A stretch of DNA of 64,000 nucleotides from an uncultured Aquimarina sp. (lineage in GTDB: Bacteria > Bacteroidota > Bacteroidia > Flavobacteriales > Flavobacteriaceae), in NCBI RefSeq assembly GCF_947495315.1, contig NZ_CANLYD010000006.1, positions 248,001 through 312,000 on the forward strand. Reading direction: 5' to 3'. The translations under genes and the position numbers were made by a program. Shown here piece after piece: positions 44,401 to 53,425 of this stretch (its first letter is position 1; each line of letters starts with the position of its first letter). The notes beneath the pieces are model-generated. The model did no database searches and was not told the DNA's origin. It saw nothing but the letters and a program-made list of their open reading frames with translations.

Positions 44401-44913
44401 TGCAAAACCTTCTTTACCTGCTGTTCCGTTTTCACTAAAATCACAGTTCTCTACTAAAACATTTTTAACACCTTTAATATGCACTCCCCATCCCGTGTTG
44501 TAACAACGAACACTTGAAATTTTTACCGTATCGTGATCAGCGCCATAGGAGATAATTTCTATCCCTCCACCGTCAGATGCATTGGTACCAGTTAAAGTTA
44601 GGTTCTGAATGGTAATGTTTTTTAAGCCATTACCAGATTGAACAATCATTTTTATATTTTGAGTTGTCTTAATGGTAGTGCCGTATGTACCTGAACCTTG
44701 TAGTTTTGTGTTACTAGATATTTTAAGTGAAGAAGTAATCGTAAATGTACCAGAAGCAAGTGTTACAGTGCCACCTCCGCTAGAGCCTACATCATCGAGT
44801 GCATCCTGAATGTTCCCACCTAAAGGCACTGTTATATCAGCAGCACTTAACGAGAGGTTTATTAACAAGATAAAAACCTTTGTTATATTAATTAAATAGT
44901 TTGTTTTGTCCAT
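41410..44913 (-). CDS. Large secreted parallel beta-helix/CBM/PA14 protein with type IX sorting domain
   Basis: The 1167-residue protein has a signal peptide (ending LSLSAA) and several domains. A right-handed parallel beta-helix spans about 25-320, with Asn/Cys-rich coils such as VENCDFSENG and IEIYNCEMSGN. Next come a CBM6-like module (about 325-450), a PA14-like module (about 460-610), a jelly-roll segment, a second CBM6/35-like module (about 735-860), an Ig-like part and a Cys-rich region (about 955-1075). A C-terminal type IX sorting domain follows (VYPNPLNNSDLLNI, VEVYNLAGQRLHSE, GVYIIKIL). The design is that of a cell-surface or released polysaccharide-acting protein. A pectate/alginate-lyase-like role is possible, but no catalytic residues are assigned. 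Confidence 0.8.
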   Translation of the reverse strand: MDKTNYLINITKVFILLINLSLSAADITVPLGGNIQDALDDVGSSGGGTVTLASGTFTITSSLKISSNTKLQGSGTYGTTIKTTQNIKMIVQSGNGLKNITIQNLTLTGTNASDGGGIEIISYGADHDTVKISSVRCYNTGWGVHIKGVKNVLVENCDFSENGTAGKEGFAHNMYLRRCYGAVVRNSTFNNSTSANGINISYSEDIEIYNCEMSGNYFRGVRAADTEGYLVHDCIITDNGDFGLGANSENFTTRDIDWKNNCVANNAKDGIYAKSGATGKISNCNSYGNGDDYDVTSAVSQSSNVSDSSETCENTVDVCDSHDAFSQIEAEDFCEQSGIQTGTANSFVGWVNDGDWVEYENVDFGSGANSIEISASSGTSGGTIEIRQGSVSGTLLGAAEVTNTGSFTSWETLTASISQVSGEQDIYFVFTGGSGYLLDVDWFKFLEDTTTNPCNSPLAAITPPSNLTGGINYDYYEGSWNSLPNFSSLTPVSSGLASSIDLSNATSGDNFGLTFDGYINIPNDGSYTFYTTSDDGSTLWIDGIKVVDNDGLHGAREESGTICLEAGYHQIEVQFFEKTGGNVLSVAYEGPGITKQNISNLYVTSDSEGCSIPWTDNDFTISDQMVNYSSGVIDISCASTSLKVSMDIEGMGSMEDSDYLNIYYSINGGSPQVISENVNAFSEKTVSVNDITGSNIEIIINGATSVASETYYISNISISESTIDNNNTVTIQEEETGFCSYDGSIDNNHNGHTGTGFVNTANALGNGIDWKIDGSAGSYTITWRYASTSNRSAKLVVDGSTVANNISFNTTGSWTTWETESVTVNLSAGVKDLRLEATNSSGLGNIDYMVVTGPNVSALACTTIGGDCSDFFGGLSITQTNPGCSNNNGQIIINFEDSDAYTQIQFSIDGGNSYPITVNDNAGSYSFTGLSNAEYQVAARYAGGDCEYNIAHLILIQDCGDIPLNPGGVSWHDSYEANGFCWCSTNFDHNLGSKKVIVNGTQYSVVDICDELEKHPLFRSRNNGDNIYNDVQCGNGPINDSDDEPLCPGRVDMGVEGCLLRGVRWDMEWLAGRDRFKGDNKSPEGIAKEAPLVYPNPLNNSDLLNITISGSVSAQVEVYNLAGQRLHSESIKGGSATLDLKHLNTGVYIIKILDNKQSYFSKISIRK

Positions 44914-45042
44914 AATTAAATCATTTTAATTTGTAGACATATCTCAACCTTCACTTTAGGAGGAATATTTATGTCAATTTTGTTATGCAAAAAATATTTT
45001 TTTGTTTTTCAAAATACGATTGTATCGAATTATGTTTAATTA

Positions 45043-45062
45043 TAAATTGGTTGACCAATTTA
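45043..45062. promoter_or_regulatory. 20-bp palindrome, GntR/FadR-type operator
   Basis: TAAATTGGT, a TG centre and ACCAATTTA form a perfect inverted repeat with 9-bp arms. The core TTGGTnnACCAA matches operators of FadR-subfamily GntR regulators such as UxuR, which respond to uronate breakdown. It lies 130 bp upstream of the secreted beta-helix gene and 231 bp upstream of the divergent S9 peptidase gene. The remainder of 44914-45293 shows no gene. Confidence 0.55.
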
Positions 45063-45293
45063 GGAAAAAGTAAAAATAGTATACAATTTTAAAGAATCAA
45101 TTAACCTTTAGAATATGTAGGTGATGATTTAGAATTCGTTTGTTATTCACTTTAATATCCCGAATAAGAACAAAATCAAATACTTTTAAATTAAATTAAT
45201 TTCTAATTGTTGTAGAATACTAGTATTTTTATGTTTTGAATTATATTCATGATTCAATTAAGAATTTTTTGAAAATCAATACTTAATTTTTAT

Positions 45294-47474
45294 ATGAAAA
45301 CTAACATCATCAATCTACTTCTTATTGTCCCAGCGCTTTTTATAGCCTGTAATACTGCAAAAGAAGAAAAACCTGAAGAAAAACCTCATGAATCATTAGA
45401 GGCTCCGGTTGCTAAAAAAATAGCTGAAGAGTTAAAAGCTCATGGAGATACACGGATAGATAATTATTTCTGGATGCGTCTAAGTGACGAACAGAAAAAT
45501 GCAGAAACTCCAGATCCACAAACACAGGATGTATTAGACTATCTAAATGCAGAAAATGACTATAAAGATGCTGCGATGAAGCATACAGATAGTCTGCAGA
45601 AAACATTATTTGATGAAATTGTAGGACGTATCAAGAAAGACGACTCATCAGTGCCTTATAATGACAATGGATATTCTTATTACACACGATTCGAAAAAGG
45701 GATGGACTATGCTTTGTACTGCCGTAAAAAGCTGGAAGAAGGTGCCAAAGAAGAAATTATGCTTAATGGTCCGGAAATGGCTAAAGGTCTTGCTTATTTT
45801 GCATTGGGCGGTAGATCCGTTAGTCCTGACAACAAAATGATATCATATGGTATTGATACAGTATCCAGACGTAGGTATACCATTTATTTTAAAAATTTAG
45901 TTACTAATGAAATCCTTTCTGACAAACTGTTAAACACAACAGGAAGTGTGGCTTGGGCTAATGACAATAAGACGGTATTTTATACATCTAAAGATTCAAC
46001 AACACTAAGAGCTAATAAAATTTACAAGCATGTATTAGGTACAGATCAATCAAAAGATGAATTGATTTTTAATGAAGAAGACGATACATTCAGCACCTTT
46101 GTGTATAAATCAAGATCCGATAAGTATATCATTAGCGGTAGTTATCAAACACTATCTACAGAATATAGATATCTGGATGCAAATACTCCAAATGGAGAGT
46201 GGAAAGTAATACAACCTAGAGAAAAAGATTTAGAGTATAGTGTTGCGCATTTTGGAGATCATTTTTATATCAGTACGAATCTGGATGCAAAAAACTTTAA
46301 GTTAGTAAAAACACCAGCTACCGCAACAACCAAGGAAAATTGGGTGGATGTAATACCGCATAGAGATGATATTTTATTGCAAGATTTTACAGTGTTTAAA
46401 AATCACCTAGTACTTAGTGAAAGAAAGGAAGGATTAAGTACAATTCGGATAAAAAAATGGAATGATGAAGACGATCATTATATTTCATTTAATGATCCGG
46501 CGTATCTTACTTATCCTACGACTAATCTGGATTTTGACACTAATATCTTACGTTATAGTTATACTTCCTTAACAACTCCTAATAGTGTTATCGATTATAA
46601 TATGGATACAAAGGAACAGACAGTTTTAAAAGAGCAAGAAGTATTAGATCCTAATTTTTCTAAAGATAATTATATATCAGAGCGTTTATACGCTACAGCA
46701 AGAGATGGTGTGAAGGTTCCTATCTCATTAGTGTACAAAAAAGGAACACAGAAAAATGCACAAACACCTTTGTTATTATACTCTTATGGTTCCTACGGAA
46801 GTAGTACGGAACCGTATTTTAGTTCCACGCGTTTAAGTTTGTTGGATCGTGGTTTTGTATACGCTATAGCACATATTAGAGGTGGACAAGAAATGGGTAG
46901 ATATTGGTATGAAGATGGTAAACTGCTAAAAAAGAAAAATACATTCACAGATTTTATTGATGTAGGTGATTTTTTAGTGAAAGAAGGATATACCAGTTCT
47001 GACCATATGTATGCTTATGGAGGTAGTGCTGGAGGTCTGCTAATGGGAGCAGTTTTAAATATGAAACCTGATCTTTGGAATGGAGTAGTGGCTGCTGTAC
47101 CATTTGTAGATGTAATATCGACTATGATGGATGAAACCATACCTTTAACTACTTTTGAATTTGATGAGTGGGGGAATCCTAAGAATAAAGAATATTATGA
47201 GTATATGAAATCATATTCTCCGTATGATAATGTGGAAGCCAAAGATTATCCTAACATATTAATTACTACAGGTTATTGGGATAGCCAGGTACAGTATTGG
47301 GAACCTGCTAAGTGGATTGCGAAACTAAGAGAACTAAAAACAGATGATAATCTTCTAATTATGGATTGTGATATGGAAACAGGTCATGGAGGAGCATCAG
47401 GACGTTTTGAACGTTATAAAAGGACTGCTCTTAATTATGCTTTTATGTTAGATCTTGAGGGAATAGAGAAATAA
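45294..47474 (+). CDS. S9 family prolyl oligopeptidase-type lipoprotein (oligopeptidase B-like)
   Basis: The 726-residue lipoprotein (lipobox LFIAC, then a Glu/Lys/Pro tether) has a seven-bladed propeller (about 95-420) and an alpha/beta hydrolase domain. The catalytic Ser is in YGGSAGG, the Asp in TGYWDSQVQYWEP and the His in TGHGGASGRFE. The RGGQEMGRYWYEDG segment before the Ser is typical of oligopeptidase B. It should cut short peptides after Arg or Lys, or Pro if closer to true prolyl oligopeptidase, in the periplasm. It appears monocistronic and ends at a strong terminator. Confidence 0.9.
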   Translation: MKTNIINLLLIVPALFIACNTAKEEKPEEKPHESLEAPVAKKIAEELKAHGDTRIDNYFWMRLSDEQKNAETPDPQTQDVLDYLNAENDYKDAAMKHTDSLQKTLFDEIVGRIKKDDSSVPYNDNGYSYYTRFEKGMDYALYCRKKLEEGAKEEIMLNGPEMAKGLAYFALGGRSVSPDNKMISYGIDTVSRRRYTIYFKNLVTNEILSDKLLNTTGSVAWANDNKTVFYTSKDSTTLRANKIYKHVLGTDQSKDELIFNEEDDTFSTFVYKSRSDKYIISGSYQTLSTEYRYLDANTPNGEWKVIQPREKDLEYSVAHFGDHFYISTNLDAKNFKLVKTPATATTKENWVDVIPHRDDILLQDFTVFKNHLVLSERKEGLSTIRIKKWNDEDDHYISFNDPAYLTYPTTNLDFDTNILRYSYTSLTTPNSVIDYNMDTKEQTVLKEQEVLDPNFSKDNYISERLYATARDGVKVPISLVYKKGTQKNAQTPLLLYSYGSYGSSTEPYFSSTRLSLLDRGFVYAIAHIRGGQEMGRYWYEDGKLLKKKNTFTDFIDVGDFLVKEGYTSSDHMYAYGGSAGGLLMGAVLNMKPDLWNGVVAAVPFVDVISTMMDETIPLTTFEFDEWGNPKNKEYYEYMKSYSPYDNVEAKDYPNILITTGYWDSQVQYWEPAKWIAKLRELKTDDNLLIMDCDMETGHGGASGRFERYKRTALNYAFMLDLEGIEK

Positions 47475-47495
47475 ACTTTTGTTTATTAAAAGATC

Positions 47496-47531
47496 AAAAA
47501 CCAGTAAGAATCTAAATGCTTACTGGTTTTT
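47496..47531 (+). terminator. Rho-independent terminator
   Basis: AAAAACCAGTAAG pairs perfectly with CTTACTGGTTTTT around a 10-nt loop, then a further T-run. It ends the S9 peptidase transcript. An ATG at 47516 falls inside the loop. Confidence 0.85.
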
Positions 47532-47539
47532 TTATAAAT

Positions 47540-48469
47540 TTGAAAAAAGTGGTAGAACCAATCAATAAGATTTTTAGAAAAGTAATAATTACCGTAATGT
47601 TATCGGTTCTCACATTTTCTGTTAGTCATAGCCAAATTATTCTTCAAGATACTGAAGGCAGTCTTTCCAAAAGATGGCAAATAAAAAGTGATAGTATAAA
47701 ACGCTTTAAAATTGAACCCTATAAACCAGTCTATTTTTTATTAGCTAACTATACTACTGATATTAATAACTTTCCAACTAGTGACAATCCTCTCAATTCA
47801 GTAGAAGAACCTTCTGATTTTTCTGATACCGAGTTAAAATTTCAATTAAGTTTCAAAACCAGGGCAGTTAGAAATTTATTTGGAAAAAAAATAGGGGGTG
47901 ATCTTTGGGTTGGGTATACTCAATCTTCTAGATGGCAGCTATATAGTGCTAATATTTCTAGACCATTTAGGGAAACTAATTATGAACCCGAATTGATGCT
48001 AGTTTTTCCTACTCCTTATAAAATTTTAGGATTGAATGGAGTATTAGCCGGTGTAGGAATAAATCATCAGAGTAATGGGAGATCGAATCCTTTATCAAGA
48101 AGCTGGAATCGAATTATATTACAGTTTGGATGGGAAAATCCTTCTTGGAGTTTTATGCTTAGACCTTGGTGGCGATTACCAGAAGATGCGGTAGAAGATA
48201 ATAATCCAGGAATAGAAAACTATGTTGGTAGAACAGAGTTTTTAGCAGTTTTTTCCAAAGGAAAGCATGACATAAGTATACTAGCAAAGCATTCTCTACG
48301 TGGTGGAGATAAAAACAGAGGTAGCATACGACTAGATTATGCAATTGAGGTTTTAGGCCAACTACAGATTCACGCACAAATATTTCACGGATATGGAGAA
48401 AGTTTAATAGATTACAACCATAGTCAAACTACTTTCGGAATTGGTTTATCTCTTTTACAATGGAGATGA
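47540..48469 (+). CDS. pldA: Outer-membrane phospholipase A1
   Basis: The protein matches OmpLA over its mature length. The catalytic segment is GVGINHQSNGRSNPLSRSWN, holding the His-x-Ser nucleophile pair (HQS), and the downstream Asn belongs to the triad. It cleaves acyl chains of phospholipids in the outer membrane as a dimer with Ca2+. The start is uncertain. The upstream ATG (47516) is in the terminator loop, so I prefer TTG 47540, giving MKKVVEP and a signal ending SVSHSQ (309 residues). An ATG at 47597 would leave only a 13-residue signal. Strong terminators flank the gene, so it needs its own promoter. Confidence 0.85.
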   Translation: MKKVVEPINKIFRKVIITVMLSVLTFSVSHSQIILQDTEGSLSKRWQIKSDSIKRFKIEPYKPVYFLLANYTTDINNFPTSDNPLNSVEEPSDFSDTELKFQLSFKTRAVRNLFGKKIGGDLWVGYTQSSRWQLYSANISRPFRETNYEPELMLVFPTPYKILGLNGVLAGVGINHQSNGRSNPLSRSWNRIILQFGWENPSWSFMLRPWWRLPEDAVEDNNPGIENYVGRTEFLAVFSKGKHDISILAKHSLRGGDKNRGSIRLDYAIEVLGQLQIHAQIFHGYGESLIDYNHSQTTFGIGLSLLQWR

Positions 48470-48514
48470 TTTACATGCTATTATTTTAGAAATTTTTAGT
48501 ATCAGTAATATATA

Positions 48515-48548
48515 AAAAGGCTGTCGATCATAGTGACGACAGCCTTTT
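48515..48548. terminator. Bidirectional rho-independent terminator
   Basis: AAAAGGCTGTCG pairs perfectly with CGACAGCCTTTT around a 10-nt loop. It separates phospholipase A1 from the convergent type IX secreted protein. Confidence 0.87.
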
Positions 48549-48579
48549 CTAATACTTATTGGCTAATAAATATTTATAG

Positions 48580-51500
48580 TTATTTCTTTACAATAAATCG
48601 CTTTGTAATTGCTAATCCATCAGAATTAGTAAATCTAACAAAATACAATCCATCAGCGAATTGAGAAATATCAACTCCAAAAGAAGATTTTTTTGGATTT
48701 ATCTTTTTCACAATAGTACCATTTGAAGAAATCATAATAATTTCATCAAATTTCCCTTCATTAATCTCAATATTTAATGTCGAAGTTGCTGGAATAGGAT
48801 ATAATTGGATACTCTTATCAGCTATTCTTGTGAACGATACTACTTCTGCAATTTCATCTGTATCTTCCACATTTCTTGGAGTAGTACTTCTTGCATTATC
48901 ACCACTAATAATTATTTGATCAAAATATACCTGATCATTATTTACACTAGCATCGCAGCGTATACGAAATCTATTGTTCGCATTAAAATTATAAGTACCA
49001 GCATCTAGTACAATAGTATCTGTAAAGAAAGAACCATTATTAAAATCTGTTCCTGTTACATATTGACCAATCACTTCATAAGAAGAGCCATTAAAAAACT
49101 CAATAAAGTAATCTTCTCCATTTTCCATGGCATTTGCAAAGGTGTGAAATTCGATAGATACTTCTGTATTTCCTGTTAAATCAAGTATTGGTGATACTGC
49201 GTTAGATGAAGCACTATTATCACGAAGTCTAATCGAAAAATCTCCCTCGAATGCACGTGCACTATTATTAATACGAGCACAATCACTTCCTCCATCTATC
49301 CAACCTTCAAATCCTGTTTCAAAATAGTATGCTGCAATTTCGCCAGGTGTTCCGCCACCTCCATTGGTGCCTAAATTAATAGTGTAATCTTCTACTTCAC
49401 CATAGGTAAACGTTTCACAAGAAGTCGGAATCGCATTATATTTCATAGAAACTCTCATTCTCACTGAAGTTTCAGAAGTTCCTGTTGGAACTGTAAATGA
49501 TCCACTATTAGGAGTATCTGTAGATGGTGATTTTGAGAAAACAAGCTCTCCAGCATCATCAAAATCTCCGTTATTATTATAATCAATCCAAACGGCATAT
49601 CCTTCTGCGTATACAGTACCGGTCCAGGTTGGAGTTACGGTAATCTTATATGTCTGACCTTCATTTAAATCAGTAGAAATTGAAGTAAAATCAGAATAAA
49701 ACTGAGCCCCAGAAGCATTATTAATTGTATTCAATTGAACATTACTAATAAATTCATCATTTACATTAGTACTTGCAGAATCACAATAAACAGTAGAACT
49801 TCCATCTATAGTAGTAAATGAGGTAGTTGCATTTCCTGAAACATTTCCAGCTGCGTCTTCTGCATTTACAGAGGCAGTGTATGAGGTTAAAGGAGAAAGT
49901 CCTGTAACATCAAAACTGGTTGTTGTAGAGGTTCCGACTACAGAACCATCGATAGAAATAGTATATCGAGCTACCCCTACATTATCGGTAGAAGCAGTCC
50001 AGTTAAGAGTTGCTCCGCTAGATGTGATATTACTAGCTGTTAAATTTGTTGGATCAGAAGGCGCTTCTGTGTCAGGAACACCTGCTTCGATTTGGAATTT
50101 ACCAACAACACCTCTTCTGCCGCCATTTACATATTCATTGATAAACCAAAACGAAGAATCATCTGATGGATCTACATCTATTTTACTATAATCTCCATAT
50201 CGTGTACCAGGAATATTACCAGTTCCATTTGCTATAAGTTCTTCTGCAGTAGTCATAGTTCCTAAAGGATCAGAACTTAATCTACCTGTAAAATAAGAAC
50301 TTACTCTTACTGTTGATGGAGTAGTAGGGCCCGACATAGAAGTATATCCCATCCCGATATTTCCTTGACCATCCATTGCTAAACTTGCATGCCAAGCGTG
50401 TCTTCCATCAGGAGCTGTATAAGTACCTTCTTGATATAAAGACCAAGGTTGGTTATCTCCACTTTGTCTAAATTCATACCATCGTATCGCTGCCAATTCT
50501 CCAGAACTAGCATCAGCATCTACTACAAAATTAAATACTGCAGAATTATGAGTAGCAAATTTTCTAAATTGTGCTTGGTTCATAATTGTTGCTTGTAAAG
50601 CATCAATAGATGTACCTCCTCCTGGTTGTGATAAATTAACAAAGCTTCCTCCATCAAAAACGCTAATAAAAGGTGTTGTAACAATTTCCTGTGGGCTAGA
50701 AACTGTAGAGCTTCCTGGGTTATTCCAGTTTACATCTGCTGTCCATACCTTAATATGATCTACAGATACACCACTCCATGCATTATCTTGTAAATAAACA
50801 ATAGTTGCACCTCCAGGAGCTGGTAAATTACCATTGGTAACATTTAAAGCCTGAGGGCTAAAAAATCCACTAGTAACAATTCCAGGAAGGTTAAAACCAA
50901 GAATTTGTGCATTTGGATCTCCTGCTAACATAGCATCTCTTTCTAAGGCCCATAATTTATTAGTTCCACCTGTATTTTCGGTAATGTAATATCCATCACT
51001 CCAAACAGATAATTTTTGATAATCTTGTATTCCGGAGATGTTATAAACGTACCATCCAGAAGTTACTGGGTTAGGTCCATCAGAAACTGCTACCTGGGCA
51101 CCTGACCCTAAAAATGATAGTACCCATCTATCCGCTGCATTATCGTAAGATGCTGTAAGATCACAGCAACCACCTGAAGGAAAAATTGCGGGGTTAGGAG
51201 ATGTTTGTCCAACTAGTTGATTACCGGATTTGTCATAAATCATAAATCCAGTATTATACACAACAACTACATGATTAGGACCTACAGCAATAGAAGGATC
51301 TGTAGGTTGAGAATTTGATGTATAGGTATCAAAAACTAGACTAGCAGGAGCTCTTTGTACACTTTGCTCCATTTTACTTCGATTTTTGAAAAAATAATCG
51401 TTTTCAGTTTGTGGGTCTTTACCAGAGATAATTTGATTTCCTAATGATCTTTTATCTTTTGCTTCTCTAACCGAATTATCAGGAGGAATAAGATCATTGG

Positions 51501-51636
51501 GTCTTGATGCTATTGAGGAAACATATTCTACAGATGATACTTTTCCATGATAGAATGCTTTTGTTCCAGTTTGTTGTGCTTGAGTCATAAAACAGGCCAT
51601 AACAAAGGCTGTTAATAATAAGAGTTTTAATTTCAT
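48580..51636 (-). CDS. Multidomain type IX secreted protein with FN3 and GEVED modules
   Basis: The 1018-residue secreted protein has a signal peptide ending FMTQAQ. A large N-terminal beta-propeller-like domain follows (about 70-520, with DPSIAVGPNHVVVVYNTGF and WVLSFLGSGAQVAVSD). Next come a fibronectin type III domain (about 528-612, from PSDPTNLTA), a GEVED domain (about 616-755, TFTYGEVEDYTINLG with DYNNNGDFDDAGE) and a jelly-roll segment (about 765-915). The type IX sorting domain is at about 945-1018 (IQLYPIPATSTLNIEI, GLYFVRFTNSDG). No peptidase or glycosidase motif is visible. It is probably a surface adhesion or binding protein. Confidence 0.82.
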   Translation of the reverse strand: MKLKLLLLTAFVMACFMTQAQQTGTKAFYHGKVSSVEYVSSIASRPNDLIPPDNSVREAKDKRSLGNQIISGKDPQTENDYFFKNRSKMEQSVQRAPASLVFDTYTSNSQPTDPSIAVGPNHVVVVYNTGFMIYDKSGNQLVGQTSPNPAIFPSGGCCDLTASYDNAADRWVLSFLGSGAQVAVSDGPNPVTSGWYVYNISGIQDYQKLSVWSDGYYITENTGGTNKLWALERDAMLAGDPNAQILGFNLPGIVTSGFFSPQALNVTNGNLPAPGGATIVYLQDNAWSGVSVDHIKVWTADVNWNNPGSSTVSSPQEIVTTPFISVFDGGSFVNLSQPGGGTSIDALQATIMNQAQFRKFATHNSAVFNFVVDADASSGELAAIRWYEFRQSGDNQPWSLYQEGTYTAPDGRHAWHASLAMDGQGNIGMGYTSMSGPTTPSTVRVSSYFTGRLSSDPLGTMTTAEELIANGTGNIPGTRYGDYSKIDVDPSDDSSFWFINEYVNGGRRGVVGKFQIEAGVPDTEAPSDPTNLTASNITSSGATLNWTASTDNVGVARYTISIDGSVVGTSTTTSFDVTGLSPLTSYTASVNAEDAAGNVSGNATTSFTTIDGSSTVYCDSASTNVNDEFISNVQLNTINNASGAQFYSDFTSISTDLNEGQTYKITVTPTWTGTVYAEGYAVWIDYNNNGDFDDAGELVFSKSPSTDTPNSGSFTVPTGTSETSVRMRVSMKYNAIPTSCETFTYGEVEDYTINLGTNGGGGTPGEIAAYYFETGFEGWIDGGSDCARINNSARAFEGDFSIRLRDNSASSNAVSPILDLTGNTEVSIEFHTFANAMENGEDYFIEFFNGSSYEVIGQYVTGTDFNNGSFFTDTIVLDAGTYNFNANNRFRIRCDASVNNDQVYFDQIIISGDNARSTTPRNVEDTDEIAEVVSFTRIADKSIQLYPIPATSTLNIEINEGKFDEIIMISSNGTIVKKINPKKSSFGVDISQFADGLYFVRFTNSDGLAITKRFIVKK

Positions 51637-51873
51637 TTGTGTTAATTTAAATGGTTAATTGATTTAAAATTAACTTAAATTTTAACAGCATATTGAAATT
51701 ATTTCAGGTTTTTTTTTAATGAAAGGGAAGACCATATTTAGGTTGTGTCATAACCATTTATTTAGCCAGTTAGAGTTAAATCATTACTAATTTATCTTCT
51801 CTGATATACCAAAAAAAAGTTGTTAACTAATCAATAGGTTCGTTTTATATTATAACCAGTCTAAAAATAAATT

Positions 51874-51903
51874 TGTAACCTTTTTTGAACTCATTTTGTC
51901 CAA
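51874..51903 (+). promoter_or_regulatory. Putative ECF sigma promoter of module 2
   Basis: TGTAACC at 51874-51880, a 17-bp spacer and GTCCAA at 51898-51903, 50 bp before the serine hydrolase start. The -35 and spacing equal those in module 1 (20190 and 20267); the -10 differs at three of six positions from ATCCTA/ATCTTA but keeps the TC core. Confidence 0.5.
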
Positions 51904-51953
51904 TAAATGTGAATTCACAATCAAATAAATAATCACTTTTAAAATTAGACAAA

Positions 51954-53069
51954 ATGATTCAGTCAAGACGAACTTTCATTCTAACTATATTTGGATGTTT
52001 AGCATATATGCTAAATACCTTTGGACAAGCTAATTATGATTTAATTAAAGCTCCTGATGGAAAAAATGTTACTATTTCTTCACTTGATAAGCATATTAAG
52101 AAAGTAATGGATTCTGCAAAAGTACCAGGACTTTCTATTGCCATTATTAATGATTCAAAAATTGTTTATCATAATGTTTTTGGGGTTACCAATACTGAAA
52201 CTAAACTACCGATAATAGATGAAAGTATTTTTGAAGGAGCTTCACTTTCCAAACCCATATTTGCTTATTTCGCTATGAAAATGGTTGAAAAAGGGGTTTT
52301 GAATTTAGACAAACCATTATACCAATATTTAGAACATCCAGGAATTGCAGAAGAATCAAAAGAAGATTACAAATTAATAACAGCAAGAATGGTTTTGTCA
52401 CACAGTAGTGGTTTTCCCAATCACGCTAAGGGAGAAAAAATTAAACTTCCTTTTAGACCAGGCACTGGTTTTTTATATTCTGGTGAAGGATATCAGTATC
52501 TAGCAGCTGTTATTGGAAAGTTACATGGTATAGGTGTTAAAGATGATCTTAATTCCTTATTTCAGCAAGTCGTGACCAAACCTTTTGGAATGACAAATAC
52601 CACTTTTGTATGGAATGATTACCTAAGTACTCATAAAGTATTTGGTCATGATACCAATGGAAAACCTACGCAGAATAGTCCTAAAAATGGATGGTGGAGT
52701 GGTAAAACATTTAATGCATATTCTAGTTTGCATAGTGAATCCTTAGAATATGCGAGATTTATTATTGCTCTTTTAAGACAAGAAGGACTTACATCCGAAG
52801 CTTTTGATGAAATGCTAAAAGAACACACTCATTTTAAGGAAGATAACCCATTAAAAAAAGCAGTAGGACAAACAGGTTGGGGATTAGGCTTAGCGCAAAA
52901 ACCTACTAAATATGGGATGATGCATTTACATACAGGTAATAATCACGATTTCCAATCTTATATGATGATGATTCCCAAAAAAAACTTTGGTATTGTGTTT
53001 TTTATGAATGGAGATAAAGCAATACCTTTCATTGAGGGGTTAAGTCGTATGATAGGGCCAATATTTTAA
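51954..53069 (+). CDS. Serine hydrolase, beta-lactamase family (module 2)
   Basis: The 371-residue protein has a signal peptide ending NTFGQ and a compact class C fold without the C-terminal beta extensions of the module 1 enzyme. Motifs are SLSK (Ser 97, Lys 100), YSG in FLYSGEGYQYL and HTG in HLHTGNNHDF. The third motif HTG rather than HGG is a normal variant in these hydrolases. It is the first gene of an operon with a DUF6249-like protein, an ECF sigma factor and a membrane protein. The substrate is unknown. Confidence 0.87.
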   Translation: MIQSRRTFILTIFGCLAYMLNTFGQANYDLIKAPDGKNVTISSLDKHIKKVMDSAKVPGLSIAIINDSKIVYHNVFGVTNTETKLPIIDESIFEGASLSKPIFAYFAMKMVEKGVLNLDKPLYQYLEHPGIAEESKEDYKLITARMVLSHSSGFPNHAKGEKIKLPFRPGTGFLYSGEGYQYLAAVIGKLHGIGVKDDLNSLFQQVVTKPFGMTNTTFVWNDYLSTHKVFGHDTNGKPTQNSPKNGWWSGKTFNAYSSLHSESLEYARFIIALLRQEGLTSEAFDEMLKEHTHFKEDNPLKKAVGQTGWGLGLAQKPTKYGMMHLHTGNNHDFQSYMMMIPKKNFGIVFFMNGDKAIPFIEGLSRMIGPIF

Positions 53070-53092
53070 AACAATTAAAAATTATAAAAGAT

Positions 53093-53425
53093 ATGAATAC
53101 AGTAACACAGGAAATTATATTTGGTTTGATGTTTTTCGTTTTAATTATCACTTTGGTATTCATTATTGCCAGGTATATGTACTTAATCAAAAAAGCATTA
53201 ATTGAAAAAGGACAATATCAAGATCATAAAAATAATACGTTGAAATATTTAGACATTGGTTGTATTGTGTTTGGCTTAGGTGTTGGGTTATTTGTTTCTT
53301 CTATTTTCACGACTATAGAATTATCAGAAGACACTGCAGATTTATTAATATGGGGTACGATTCTAATTTTTGGTGCAGCAGGATTAATTGTCGCGCATTT
53401 TATAAGAAATAGACTTGGAAAATAG
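53093..53425 (+). CDS. DUF6249-like small membrane protein (module 2)
   Basis: The 110-residue protein has hydrophobic helices at about 8-30, 52-73 and 82-101. A charged stretch (KKALIEKGQYQDHKNN) lies after the first. The arrangement equals that of the 111-residue protein in module 1, with weak sequence likeness (both have a GxGxGxLxG/GVGLFV-type second helix). It overlaps the sigma start by 11 bp. It may report membrane state to the sigma circuit (inference). Confidence 0.6.
   Translation: MNTVTQEIIFGLMFFVLIITLVFIIARYMYLIKKALIEKGQYQDHKNNTLKYLDIGCIVFGLGVGLFVSSIFTTIELSEDTADLLIWGTILIFGAAGLIVAHFIRNRLGK

Noticed and set aside
47516..47539. ATG start for phospholipase A1 at 47516
   Set aside because: It lies in the loop and 3' arm of the strong terminator of the previous gene; TTG 47540 gives a normal signal peptide outside it.
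49877..50191. Plus-strand frame of 104 codons
   Set aside because: Antisense to the FN3 region of the type IX secreted protein; no start signals or homology features.
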